This document shows positions 35,601 through 47,600 of a stretch of DNA of 64,000 bases, piece by piece (positions within the stretch are counted from its first letter, which is position 1; each line of letters opens with the position of its first letter). Source of the DNA: Klebsormidium nitens (Eukaryota; Streptophyta; Klebsormidiophyceae; Klebsormidiales; Klebsormidiaceae). The position numbers and the translations under genes were made by a program. The stretch covers positions 1 through 64,000 of the forward strand of contig DF237296.1 in the NCBI GenBank assembly GCA_000708835.1, given 5' to 3'. The notes under the pieces are model-generated. The model did not search any database, was not told the origin of the DNA, and was given only the letters and a program-made list of their open reading frames with translations.

Positions 35601-38600
35601 AGCTGTCGGCGGCAACGGCGGGCACGGCAGCGGGGGGCAGCAAGAGGGCTACGTCATGGCGGAAGATTTGCGGGAGCAGCTGAAGCCGCTCAAGCTGAAC
35701 AAGGTCTTGGTGGTCAAACTGGTGAGGTCTTGAAGTCTGGGTTTAAATTCTTAAACTTTTAGACACCTTCGCGGTTGGGGGATTGCTTAGTTTTGAAGTT
35801 AAACTTTAGACACCTTCACGGTTGGGGGGTTGCTTAGTTTTGAAGGTTATGGAAAGGTTCTCGAAACTTGCAAGAGTTCAAAATCGAGGTCAGCAGGAGA
35901 GGTACATCATGGCGGGAAATCTGCGGGAGCAATTGAAGCCGCTCGAGCTGAACAACCCGTGGTCAAACTGGTGAGATGCACAACCCCTACTGTGATTCTC
36001 GAAAAGGTCTTGTGAGATACGTTCTTTCCTGGTTCTTAATCCTGAATTGGGGGAAGGACGACGGGTCACGTGAGAGCCCAGACACAATGGAAGCCGCTCA
36101 GGCTGAACAAAGTCCTCGTTGTCAGAGTGGTGGGTTAACGAAACCTTGATTTGAACGCTTTTCTAGACCTTAAGGTTCGAGGCTTCTAAATCCTCGATTG
36201 AAGAAAAGGAGGAGGGCTCCGTTCTGGCGAAAACGCCACGGAAAAAATGAAGTCGCTCAAACATGTAAAAGTAGGATAACCTAATATCAAGTCTGCTAAA
36301 CACTGGCACAGCTACTGGTTGGCGCAGCTACTGAATTACGTTAGTGGCTGAAACAATAGGTTAAATTTGGACATCGAAATGGCGTGTTTCCGGCGTCTGA
36401 TCCTCGCATCAACCCGGATTTGAAAGGCCTCTTTTGGGCGGTACAGGTTGAAATCATGGACTTCAAGGGATGCTTCCTGTTCAACGTTGGCGACCTTGTT
36501 GGCGCTCATTCTGTTGAAAGCAGAAGTTCTGCTTGGAGAAGGCACGAAGTAATCCATCTCGAACATAGGCGTCAAAGCCGATCATAAGGCTTTGTTTGTT
36601 CGCAGTATAGGTCGACAGTGCGGGCTTAACGGGAGCTTTTTCGTCCAAGGTTCGCTCTAACCCGATCATTCTGGTGGGCTTGAATGTCAGCTTCACATAA
36701 GACCTCCAGGACTCGCATTCTTGCCCTAACTCCAGAGTCCCACTTTTGACGCCGCTTTATGATCGTTTAGGCGGACTTCATCGGGACCTTCCTGTCCAAG
36801 GGGTTGGCGCGATCTGGTTGGCGCTAACCCGATTCTTTTACACACGTAATTGACATGCTCATAAAGAGTCAAGAGGCAAGCCAAAAAGCGTAATGTCTGT
36901 GTCTAACCACCGCGTTAACCCTGATTTTCTCCACGGTGCAGGTCGACATTGCGGACTTTAATGGGAGCTTCCTTTCCAAGGTTCGCGACCTGGTTGGCTC
37001 TAACCCGATCATTTTGGTGGGCACGAAAGTCGACCTCCTTCCGGCGGACACCGACTTGGAGGCGGTCGCAGACTGGGTGTGGGAGGCGACCGTGCGAAAG
37101 AAGCTGAAGCCCATCAGCCTACATGTGGTGAGTCTGCTCTATCACAAAAACCCTTAGTCTGCAGTCCTTCAAGTGGGCATGCATCTGGAGGTTTCCCATT
37201 TAGCCGGACGTGCGAGTTGGGCCCTGCTGAGACAAACGCATGGCTTTTTGTGTTTTTCTGCTCATTAGCGTGCATTTGGTGAGTCTGTTCTGAATTTCCG
37301 TGTCGAATCTTTGAAGTCCTGGATCTCTCCTGTTACCTGGACCGTTGTTAGAACCCCTTTGGGGGTTCTTTGGACATCGAAGGGTTACTTTTGAAAGAGA
37401 GGCACCGATCTGAAGTCGTTCTAGACTTGGTTAGGGAGGCGACCGTGCGAAAGAAGCTCAAGGCCATTACCATGCATCTGGTAAGTATGCGAGCAAGCTT
37501 TCTTCGCTTGGAAGTTTTTACGTCCTTCATCTGTTGGTTTGAGAGGTGACGACTGGTCTGAGAGGTGACGAATGCAATAAGCTCAGCACTTGGTAAGATT
37601 CATGCGGATGAAAGCGCTCGATACAATAGGGTCATCTGATTGCGGTCGCCCGCTTCGTGTAACCCTTCGCGTTCCGACTTTCTTTATACTATCTTTATCA
37701 TGAGCAGAGATTTGACTCTCTATTTCTCCACAGATCTCGTCTTTGACCGGCGCGGGCCTTCCATCATTGGCCGCTAACATCCAAAGAGAACGGCAGGGCC
37801 GTGACGTGTACGTGCTCGGAGCAGCGAACGTGGGGAAGTCGGCCTTCATCAATGCGTTACTAGGTGAGCTTTCGTTCAGTTTTCCGAAGTGTTAAGTCCG
37901 TACTTCATATAAAGATGTAGATCATCAAATTCTAGTGTTCCAAGCTAAGTACACGTGCTCGGAGCAGCGAACGTGGGGAAGTCGGCCTTTATCAATGCGT
38001 TACTTGGTGAGCTCTTTCTGCCATTGAGTATGCTGCTGAAGAATCCAAGCTTTACATCGTTTTCGAATTCGGTCTGTCGTTCCTTGGAATGTATACGACC
38101 TCAGAGCGGCGAGCATGGGAAAGTCGGCCTTCATTAACGGGCTGCTTGGTAAGCTCTTTTTTTGATTTCCCATCATGCTTTTGAGGTCTCAACCTTGTCT
38201 TGGTCAGATTTCGATCGAGTCTGTCAGGTCCAGTGTTTCGCACAAATTGTACGATCTCTGGGCAGCAAACGTGGGCAGTATAGCCTTTATCAACGCGTTA
38301 ACTCGGTAAGCTTTCGTTCCATGCTGCCCTTTCCCTTCTGCCGGTCGTTTTGGTGTACCCACAGTTTCTTAGGGTTCGCTTCAAAATTCTGGATTGTGAG
38401 AAGCCATAGTCTTGTCGTGCGATTCAGTGTGTGTCATGTCACTGTTTTTTTGCTCTTCCAGTATCTCAATCCTCTACTTTCCGCTCCCATTTTCGCCTGT
38501 TGTTCTCGTGTCTCCTCTCATTCGAGGGTTCCGTTGACCCCTCCTCTTTTAAACTGCAAGAACGACGAACAAGGCGCCGTTGGAAGCGATCCACTGAATC

Positions 38601-41600
38601 GGCAACCGCCTGATCGCATGAATGAGGTCCTTCCCCACCCAAATTTCATCTCGTTTGACGTCACCCCGTTTATTTTTCCCTGCCTTTGCTATCGTTCAAA
38701 TGATGATACGACACCCAACCGCTGCAGCCGCCTGATTGACTCAGCGGTGCCCCCAATTGCTTTAGAACTTCTGCTGTTAGCCCATATCAATGATTGCCGT
38801 GATCTTTCCATTTTCTTACAGCCGAACTGGCGACGCGCGATCCGGCTGCCGCTGCAGCCCGCAGAAAGCGCCCCACCGAATCGGCGATGCCCGGAACCAC
38901 TTTGGGGCCTATTCCCATTAATGCGTTTTCCGGAGGGGGCGAGCTTTTCGATACACCGGGCATTCACTTGCATCACCGCCTGGCGTCTCTGCTAACCCCA
39001 GAGGAGTTGGTTATGCTCACCCCGAGAAGGCGGTTAAGGCCCGTGGCCCCGACCATTGGTACCGTTGATCAAACAACGGCCCAAGGTAAGAAAATGAAGA
39101 TCTCTTTTTTCGGGTTGATTTTGGGTGCGTTCCTCGCTGCAAATCAAAAAGGCCAATCGATAAATCCGGGCTTAGATGGGTACGTAAAGGTGAGAAGGAG
39201 TTGGTATGCTATCCCCGAAAAGGGGTTAAGGCGTGGCCTCAGCGGTTGCTACAAATGATTGAACATCGGCCTGAGGTTAAAAGAAATTGGGGAGTCAGAC
39301 TTTACGTCCAAGTCGGCGACCATTGGGTCGAATCTCTGTCTTCACGGTCGCCCGACATATTGGCCACAAAATCAAACTTGTAACGTCACTGGGACGACTC
39401 AGGTCTCTGCCTATATCCAGTGGAAGCTACTTGGCAAGACGACTTTTCGAGAGCTTTGTACTCCTAATTTTCGAATCTAGAAGCAGCTGGATTTGAAGCC
39501 GACAACTGTGCAATGGTGGCTACTAATGTGCGCTGAAAGTTCGTGTCTCAAATTCTGGTTCCCATAACCCTGTCATACCCTCTCCGGAATATGGAATCTC
39601 TTGCTCTCTTTATCACAGAGAATGGAGCAGCCCCCCACACCGAGATGACTGCCCCCGATTCAGAAAACGGCGCTTCCGAATCAAACGGTTCTAACCTTAC
39701 CCCCGGTGACTTTGTGGTCCTTCGACCGCATCCCTCTTGCCCCCCCCAAGCCATCTTCATCGCCCAAGTTTCCGCTTCGGGGGTGTCGGAAACAGCCGGA
39801 TCCGAGGGGGGTGGAACGCTTCTCGCCCGCCCCTGGATGCCGAAACCCGTTCGAAGGGGGCCGAAAATGGATCTCTGGAACGATCCGTGGGGGCGGAAAT
39901 GGGTGCCGTACGAAGGGGGGATGTTCGAACTGGCGCCCGATGACGTCATCGCCAGCTGGCAGTCACGTGCCAAGGCCCCAGAGGAGGGCGTCCCGGTCCC
40001 CCCGTTGGTGGCGGCGCGCGTGGACGAACTGATCCGGGGGGGTAACTTGCCTGCTCCGGCGTACCCCCCCTGGGTGGACGAGAGCGGAGAGATCGTGAGC
40101 GCAAAGGAATGGGGGGGTAAAGTGGGTGTTCTTGCAGGGGAGGGGTCCGCAAATATGGGCGATATTGTCCTGTCCAGGGGGGCAGTTTCGAGTGCGGAGA
40201 AGGGGGGATCGTTGCAGTCGGAGGGGATTGAGGGGACGACGTTCTTCTGGGGGGGAGTCGCGCGGGTCGACGTGCTTCAGGTGATCCTTGCTGCGTTTCC
40301 TCCCTTTTCACCGTAAATTGTGTTGCAGATTTTGGCATGCAATTTTTTTCGCAGCTGGTGTCTTATCCGGCTTGCAAAAACCCGGGCTCAACCGGCGAAC
40401 GGGATGGCTCGTAACCCGATTTTAAGGTCGCCGGTTTGCCGTGACGTATTTGGGTTTGCAGCAACTCAGAAAGGGCTCAATTTGTCCACGCTTGTTTTCT
40501 GTTTCGTTTTTGAGCCAGCCTTCGCCCTTCTTTTGCCGTATCAGGTGCTGGGTAAGGGCGACCGAGACAGCGGCATTGCTGCCTTGCAAACGCCGAAAAG
40601 GTTGCTCATCGACGCCCTTTTTCAACAGCTCTTTGACCGTTTCTTGTGCAGGCACCGCCCGGCTTGCGCTTGTTCTTCTACGGCCCCCACACAGTGACGG
40701 TGCATGCCGTCGACTCCCAAGAAGCAGATGCGTTTTACGAGGTACGTCAATTCAACCCTTTGGCTCCAGAGATCCATTACGTTTTTGCTTTTTAAAAAGT
40801 TTTGCCAATCAGACTCTGTCAATCTCAAGAAAGAACCTGGTGTGGCGATTTCAGGTGGAAATTCTGATCCCGATTTTGACGTTCTCCACACCCGTGACCT
40901 TTCCTAAGTGGGAAACGTTAACCACGGTCTTTTCGGTGCGTCCGCATCCGCAACCCACGCTTTTAATCACCACTTAACCCCAAACATCCCTGGCCTTGTT
41001 TTCCAAGTGTCGGTCCATCGAATTGTCACACTTCATTGTAAACGTGATGGGCTGGTCTTCTGCCAACTTCGTTTTTCCGGTCTCCTGGAGAAAATCGCTG
41101 GTAGCTTCAGTCAACCAACATCCCGAAGTTGCGAAAGCTCGTATGTGCAGAAAGTTATTTGTTTATGGCTCGTATGTTTCTGTACAGGCAAATCTTTTCG
41201 AAAAGTTGACGCCTCCTTACAAGGACCGGGGGGCAAACTGGGACGGGCTCCCCTACAAGAAGGAGTGCAACCTCTACTCCGAGGATGACGTCAGGTGAGT
41301 GACGTCGGCGAGGAGTCCCGTGACTTCACCACACTGCGCCACTCGGCGGTTGCTGATTTCAGGACTCCTTGAACGGACGGGTCGGGGAAGAGGCCGATCC
41401 GCCAGATCAGCGCTTGAGCCTTCAACCGTGGCTGAAAACTCCGGCGACCTTTGAGCGGGAGCGCCTGCCAGAGTTTGTCAGATAGTCGCTCATGAACAAA
41501 TTTGTAAGCTGGTTGAAGGGTTGAAGTCTAAGTCGGATAGACTGCGAGTAAGCGGTTTCAGTAGCAAACAACTCTTCAGGATGCCCTTCAACCCAAGGTT

Positions 41601-42722
41601 GAAAGTTGTTACAGCGAAAACAATATCTTTGATAAGGGAACTCGACACATCAACCTTGTCGCAGAAGTGAGGTTAGATAATTGACGTGGGGAAGTGAGCG
41701 GCAAGCAACTGAGGACGAAGAACATTCAGGCTCAGATACAAGAATTCTCTTAGGGGGACTTTCTGAAGCGGCAACAGAAATGAGAACAAGAGTCTTGCTA
41801 AGACGTGCTGGCCTGATTCTCGTCACATGCTGACGGGACCGCTGACGTCACTATGTCCGCATGCTGACGTGTCTCCTTCTGCAGGCCTGCTGGTGACGTC
41901 GTGGTATCGGGTTTGGGTTGGTTCGCGGTTGGGGGGGCGCCGGGCAAGCGGGGCCGCCGGGGGGGTTCGCAATCAAGCAGCCGGGGCGAGGTACGCATTC
42001 TTCGCTTGGTTCTGAGATGCTTTTTTCCGACTTCTGAGCTTTTTGAGTGCAAGCGTTCCATTCGTGCATCTGTCCAGGTTTAGAAAACGAAGCCATGTGG
42101 GCTTTGGTGTCCTAGGTGCTGAATTCCGACCGGAGGTAAAGCAAATTTCATCTCTGCAGGACTTTTCCCGAAGATTCTGAATTTTCAGCTCGGAACAGGA
42201 AGCTCCGCAAGTTCAAGGTGTTGTTGCATCATATCTTCGTGGTTTGATAGCTCCCCTGGTTTGTCCTTGTTCACTTAGAAGCAGAGTCGGTCAAATGCTT
42301 TCTGTGAAGTGCCCCACTGAGCCAAAGCGCCTCAATCTGCAGTTGCCCGTCCGTTCGCAGCGTTGGTTGAGATTCGACCAGACCTCTAGCTCATTCCCTG
42401 TTTTTCATTTCAGCTTCGTCTTCGATTCGTCTTGGCTCCGTCAAAAACAATCTTACAGATACTCTGGTCCAAGCCATCAGCAAAAGCAGAATGGGACTCG
42501 ACCCTTTCTTGTCTTCTGTTCTGTCAGGTTCGCCTCTTGGTTCATACACCCCGTGGGGTCGAAGTCTACCTAAGGCCTTCCATGCCGGTCACGGAGACCG
42601 GAGCGGAGTGGGCCGATCGGCCGGACCTGGACGTCGAGCTCGAAAGGCCGCCCATTTATTACCCCAGGCACGAACCAGTATCCAGGACGCAAGGAGTGCC
42701 GTCGAGACAAAGTGCTTGGTAA
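32611..42722 (+). CDS. BPG2: BPG2-type plastid circularly permuted GTPase (YqeH/NOA1 family), 9 exons, greatly enlarged
   Basis: In plants BPG2 is a plastid GTPase needed for chloroplast rRNA processing and translation. Exons: 32611-34728, 35527-35721, 36942-37127, 37734-37863, 38822-39085, 39619-40280, 40652-40741, 41188-41294, 41885-41990, 42528-42722. The first nine introns join in phase. The product is about 1350 residues, against about 640 in Arabidopsis. A transit peptide is followed by about 590 low-complexity residues rich in Arg, Gly, Glu, Asp and Ser, all in exon 1. The zinc motifs CYGCG (681-685) and CGRC (718-721) follow. GTPase motifs appear in permuted order: TKVD G4 (799), SLTGAG G5 (836), GAANVGKS G1 (862), PGTTLG G2 (900), DTPG G3 (920). 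A second insert of about 200 residues fills exon 6 before TFFWGG. The C-terminal part has SGLGWFAV, VEVYLRPSMPV and PPIYYPRHEP. ATG 32611 is the first Met after a probable leader intron. Counting exons as listed there are ten coding exons. Confidence 0.95.
34790..34911 (+). repeat. Copy of the BPG2 exon 1 end with donor
   Basis: CAGGTTGTCTGCGGTCGGAT and the following TATACGAGTTGGTGAGG repeat the end of exon 1 (34698-34735, encoding LRPDVYEL). The upstream part is more diverged. It lies just downstream of the live donor. Confidence 0.88.
35752..35846 (+). repeat. Two-unit tandem repeat of about 48 bp
   Basis: AGACACCTTCGCGGTTGGGG and the following ATTGCTTAGTTTTGAAG occur twice with few differences. 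It lies in the BPG2 intron after 35721 and is not obviously exon-derived. Confidence 0.9.
35889..36285 (+). repeat. Three decayed copies of the BPG2 exon 2 end
   Basis: Copies at 35889-35979, 36085-36137 and about 36246-36280 repeat the segment encoding DLREQLKPLKLNK and VLVVKL with its donor (live copy 35637-35726). The first carries a small deletion, the second keeps only the last 50 bp, and the third is barely recognisable. Similarity falls with distance. Confidence 0.85.
36439..36838 (+). repeat. Three decayed copies of the BPG2 exon 3 start
   Basis: Copies at 36439-36512, 36604-36685 and 36765-36838 repeat the segment encoding VDIADFNGSFLSKVRDLVGS, with the first also showing a GTACAG acceptor-like end. 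The live exon begins at 36942. All three are upstream of it. Confidence 0.85.
37256..37600 (+). repeat. Decayed copies of the BPG2 exon 3 end with donors
   Basis: GAGGCGACCGTGCGAAAGAA and what follows (37438-37490) repeats the live 37083-37131 almost exactly, with a GTAAGT-like donor. A shorter copy of the last 20 bp plus donor is at 37260-37291, and a weak one at about 37565-37600. All are downstream of the live exon. Confidence 0.82.
37949..38314 (+). repeat. Three copies of the BPG2 Walker A exon end
   Basis: The segment encoding GAANVGKSAFINALL with its donor (live 37810-37868) recurs at 37949-38014, 38088-38156 and 38247-38314. The nearest is almost identical and still open. The next two accumulate changes stepwise, and the last reads GGGCAG in place of the Walker A GGGAAG. 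Confidence 0.93.
39165..39400 (+). repeat. Decayed copies of the BPG2 exon 5 end
   Basis: GAGTTGGTATGCTATCCCCG and the next 30 bp (39196-39245) resemble the live 39004-39055. CGACCATTGGGTCGAAT near 39318 and a weaker match near 39355 resemble the exon's last 40 bp. All lie downstream of the live donor at 39085. Confidence 0.65.
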
Positions 42723-42764
42723 GGAGTTGATTGATGACCATATATTCTGGCGGTCATTGAGATC

Positions 42765-42887
42765 GGAGAGATTTGTTTCAATCGGCGAAACCTGGATGTT
42801 ATGCTCGAGAGGCCGCCCATATATTACCCCAGGCATGAATCTGTGTCCACCCCCCATGGAGTGCCGTCGAAAGCCGGTGCTTGGTAA
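42765..42887 (+). repeat. Intact copy of the BPG2 C-terminal coding segment
   Basis: The segment encoding LERPPIYYPRHESVS through GAW and a TAA stop repeats live 42625-42722. It stays open and ends with the same Trp and stop. It begins after the live stop codon. No clear acceptor precedes it, so I treat it as a duplicate, not an alternative last exon. Confidence 0.9.
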
Positions 42888-44649
42888 AAGACTGGATCGC
42901 TGACATCATGATTGAAAGTAGCAAAAGTCTAATTCGCGGATTCAATGATTCGCCACTTCCACAGTCAGTTCTTGCAAGAAGGTTTATGATAACCAGCCTG
43001 CATTTAAGAGTTAATGTCATGCGGTCATGGGTCGGTGCGATTTCATGTCGGTGCACAGTCGAAGTGCCTTGATTGAACGGCGAAAGCGAAAAACATACGT
43101 GATTACATGTCACTCATACGGCATATCATATCATCTGTGATCCCAGACATTAACGTTGAAGCGCGTTCAACGGCTTACGCACCTTGCATGGGAAGACCAT
43201 CATTGTATCGGTACACTGATCAACTCACTACTGATCAACTCACTTAAGTTAGCTACGTGTGCTGATTCGACAATTTTTGATGGGATTTCATGGACCTTGA
43301 GAATAAGCCGCCGTTTAGAGGCACGAATCCTATATATATAAGCGTTGGTAGCCTAGGAGGGGCCGGTGTGGCCAGCTCGCTAGGGTTAGCCGTATGTTGC
43401 GCGGCTCTTCTTCAAGAACAAGCTATAGTATACGCGCATATCTTCTAGCGTTCCATCCAGCTACAGATGCATGCCGGCCAGGTGCTCATCTGCCGATTGG
43501 AGTCCAGTCTCAGCTTTTACTCAGTTCCTTCTTATAGGTGCCGTGACTCCATGATCCGAGTCTATCATCACGCGGTATAGCTAGCTAGGCTAGGTTTGCG
43601 CATGTGCACTAATGTTTGATCCCTTAAGTTGCATTGCATTATCATGAATCCAATACTATGCACAGTGCGACGTAGAATATGCTCCAAAGTGCCAGCCAGA
43701 TAGTGCATGATGGAAACACAGTGGCTTTATAGAACAAGTAAAGTTCAATATGGACGAGTGACTGATTTTCGAAGCGATCCGAAGAGTATGGTCGATCATG
43801 GCGGCATGAAGCATGCAGTCACAGTACAAACGCTAGGCTAGCATCATGACAATCACATCGGGTCGGTCAAGAGTCAAGACCTTGAGTCACCATGCGCGCT
43901 TCCGTATCGCGCGCAACCACGGTATATGATCTGGGACGACCGCTGCCAGGTATAGCATTGTACGTTCTGCAGAATTGCGCATCTAACATTGGCCGCCGGC
44001 GCGCCTATCTGCACGCGAGCTAATAGACTCATACTGGGCTCCAAGCGGCCTGCAGATTAGACCAGCGAATTGGGTACAACACCCAGCCGCGCCATACCAT
44101 ACAAACGTTTTGGATGTTCGTAGTGGCAATCGCAAGCTGAGTCAATGCCATTAGTTAAAGAAAACTTTGGCCACCATTCTATCTCAGTATGCCTACGTGA
44201 GAAACAACATTAAATGCTGAGGTCCTACTCGAGAAAGTTTGCTTAAGGTCTTACTATATTGTCTTCTATCGAAGTCTGCGGGACTCAAATACAAACCTCA
44301 AGTAGCTCTCTCATACTTTAAACCTGGTACAATTCCAACACATGCAAGCGCAAAATCCAAACAAGGACCCTGGGTGTTCACAATCTTTCTTTGTACACGC
44401 CTGTTCGACCTGGAATGATATCATCCTAGCTTTTAGTCAAACAAACACACCCCATAACAATCACTCTCGCTTCACAGGCTCAAAACCATCATCCTCGCCA
44501 GGCTTCTTACAATCGCTCCTACTGCAAACCGATCATCATCACAAATCTTCTGGCCAGACAATCAGCATGGTCTTGCACAGCTCGCCTATTCTTAAACCCC
44601 ACCATAAGCTACAGTCAACGTTCATAGAACGTCAGACTTCTCGTGCCTC
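42888..44649. other. Intergenic region, no gene seen
   Basis: It lies between the BPG2 and unknown-gene 3' ends. It is rich in short palindromic words. A CTATATATATAAG stretch near 43330 resembles a TATA box but has no gene next to it. Confidence 0.55.
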
Positions 44650-47600
44650 CTAAACCTTCCCGTTGGCGTTGTTGCCTCTGGGCAGGAGCGACTCCACCGA
44701 GTTCGCATCCGTCCCGTTGCCATACTCCGGGAATTCAAAGTTCGCGGTTTGCCCGGTGAACTCCAGGAACCAGCCCAAGATCTGCGGCCCGGGGATCTTA
44801 ATCACCATGTTCTTCCCGTCGTGGAAGCTGTAGGTTGAGTCGGTGGCGGACTTGCTGCTGGAAGACTTGGAATAACTGAAGCAGAAGCAGCCGCCCCCGG
44901 ACGTGCTGCTGCTCTCCAGGAAGGAGTGCGCGTCCCCGTACGTCTTTGCGTCCATCTCGATCTTGATCGTCATGTCTTTGGCGACCACGATCGCGACGGG
45001 GTAGGCCGGGAACATGGCTTTCTGAAATGAATTAAGACAAGGAGGAAGTTTTTGAGTAGAGTGAATTAAAAGAAGGTCCCGAGTTATGTAAACTGCAAGT
45101 AAGTCGACTACAAGGTATGAATGGGGATTCAAAGACTGAGTCTCCGTTTCCCGTTTCTAGAACGAGAGGCGGCAATCATCTACAAAAAGGGTGACTGAGA
45201 ATGTTCGTCGTCAGGTGACAACCTGAAAGCTTATGTGCTGCACGGACCTCGTTGCTGTCTGTGCCGCTGATCTTATAGTCGTCTAAACAAGCGTGACGTC
45301 ACTTTCACGTTTTAAAAGTTCGCCTTGGTGTCTTGCCAAATGAATGATGCAACGAAGCTGTCCAATCTCGTTGAGACGGCGTACATAGCCACTCCAGCAG
45401 AGGACGATTCAAATCGACGTTGTCCGAACACTCAATCTGTAACACCGGCTAATTGACCTAGGGCACGAACACACGTAACCTGAGCAGACAGCACGACGAA
45501 TCGATCCTACTCGGTCAAGATATTATACCTGGGCCGCTTCGAGCTGCGTCGTGTACGCCTCTTTATTGGCGTTAAAGAGGGCAAGTGCGTCGTTGTACTC
45601 CTTCTCAGGGAGACTGGCAGAGGGGCGCGTGACGCGGGTCGTGGGACCCGAGGCCGTGACGCGCGTACGGCTGTTGCGCATACTCCAGACGTCAGCATTC
45701 TCCTTGAGCGCCTGCACGGGAAGAAATTAGTCTGCGTTATGATCCGAAAAGACCATAAGTCGCAGCTTCAAGTCCGGGGGAAGTATCGGTCAGCTTCGGG
45801 TAAGGTGGCCTCGCTTGCGGAGCGCGTGAATACAAGTGTCAGGGCTTTTCTTTCTTTTTGCCTGAAAAAGTGATAATACGACTCACGCAGCTTAAAGTAC
45901 CAATGTACCTACAATCACAGGGTCGGTGAGTTTCCGACAGAAGTTCCTCAATTACAATCAAGCGATATACTTCGTTGCGACATAGCAGCTGACAGAATCG
46001 GACGTTCTTGTTCATGCAGACGTTTTCGGCGGAAGATCGGCGGAAGATGACAGGGTTTGCGATTTTCAGGGCTTAAAAAGGCCCTCCAAAAGGCTGCAAA
46101 GTGTTGGGAAGGTGCTTGAGCGATTCGCGGAGCAGTCATGTCGCTTGCCCTAAGGATCCTACCAGAAATAACAAATGCATGGAAGGCAGATTACGTCGAG
46201 AGTCTTCCCTGTGACGAAACCCCAAGCGAGTTGAACCAGGGAAGGACCACTACTCACGGAGGGGTTGAACCAGCCGCCCCGGTTGATGGTCACTTTGGTC
46301 GCTCGGAACCCGAGGTCGAACTTGGCACGCTCGGCCTTGAAATCCTTGGCAAAGTTGCTGCTGGCGCTGTCAGACGAGCCTCCCCCGCTGCCGAAGAAGA
46401 AGCTCGTGCTCCAGCTCGTGTGCGTTGCAGAGCTCGCTGTGAGAGTGCTGGTACTCTCCCGATCGCTCTGAAAAAACATCTTCACGTCCATGAAGCGGCT
46501 GACGGGGCCCTCCGGCTTGGACGGCGTCAGTTCGGCGGCGCTCTCTGGGCGGAGTATCTTGAAGACTGACGTCAGCTTCTTCGCGGCCTCCGCCTTCTCC
46601 GGCTCGGTTTTCAACGCGGTGTAGTCCGGGACATCTTCAGGAGTCAAACTCGGAACTCTATCTTTCATTGCGGGGTCGGTCTCGAGCGTCTTGTTCCGCT
46701 CGTTGTTCAGCGCAGTCTTAGCGGCCTCCAGCTCCGTCGTGGCCGCGGCCTTTGCCGCCTCGCTCGCTTTGGACACCTTGTCTGCAGCGGCGTCGTACTC
46801 TTGATGAGGGGCGCGAAATCCGCTGCGCGGCTGGCGTTGATCTGCGACCTAACGAAGGCAATCTGGCGGCTGTAAACAGACAAGACACGTTCAAAATCAG
46901 TGTTGCAATCGGTTACATTGACGCGTTCTTGCAATTTGTTCCTTGCGTTCGAGCGGTCATGAAGTAGTATCGCAGTGCTGCTGACCACGAGCTGAAAGAG
47001 CAAATTAGCTAACACTCTTTCATGACGGACGCGTGTCAGACCGGACAAAGTTTTCTTCTTGTTAGAAACTTGGACCTGGAAATGAAACTGCAGCACTTGG
47101 TCTCGTCGAGCTGAACGAACTCATTCAGGACTGTTGTCGTTGACGAGAAGAAACATCACAAGATCATACCGAGGAAAATCCTCTCGAGTATGATGAAAAC
47201 CCGGCACTATAGTGCACGTTCGAAATCAGCAGGTGTGGTTGCTGTTGCTAATCCCTTTCACAAGAGAATAAGGCTGGACGCAATCAGAAGCTCTGGAAAC
47301 CTTTGCCATGCACGATTCTACAGATTCTGTTGCCAAGCTTTTTTGAAGGCAAACAAACAAACCGAAAATAAGCAAACATACCGTAAACTCTGCCTGGGCC
47401 TGCAAAAGGATCGCTTCAAGTTCTCTGGAGACGGATCGGAAGTGAATCGATGGAGCGGATATGTTGCTCTAGGGACAGATAAGCTCTCAGACGAGTCTTC
47501 TGAGGACTCAATTCGCTTACTTGAGCTGGCGAATCTTGTTCTGCAGATTGGTCTTAGACGCCTCGACATTCACAACCTCCCCTTCCGCCTCTTGAGCCAT

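Noticed and set aside
44342-44653. Plus-strand open frame of 103 codons
   Set aside because: It overlaps the 3' flank of the large minus-strand gene and has no recognisable feature.
46828-46869. An alternative acceptor inside the large gene's exon 10 (after CGCGCAG) that would avoid one frame break
   Set aside because: The upstream acceptor has a much better pyrimidine tract, and the residues it adds (RQIAFVRSQINASRAADF) look like real coding sequence.
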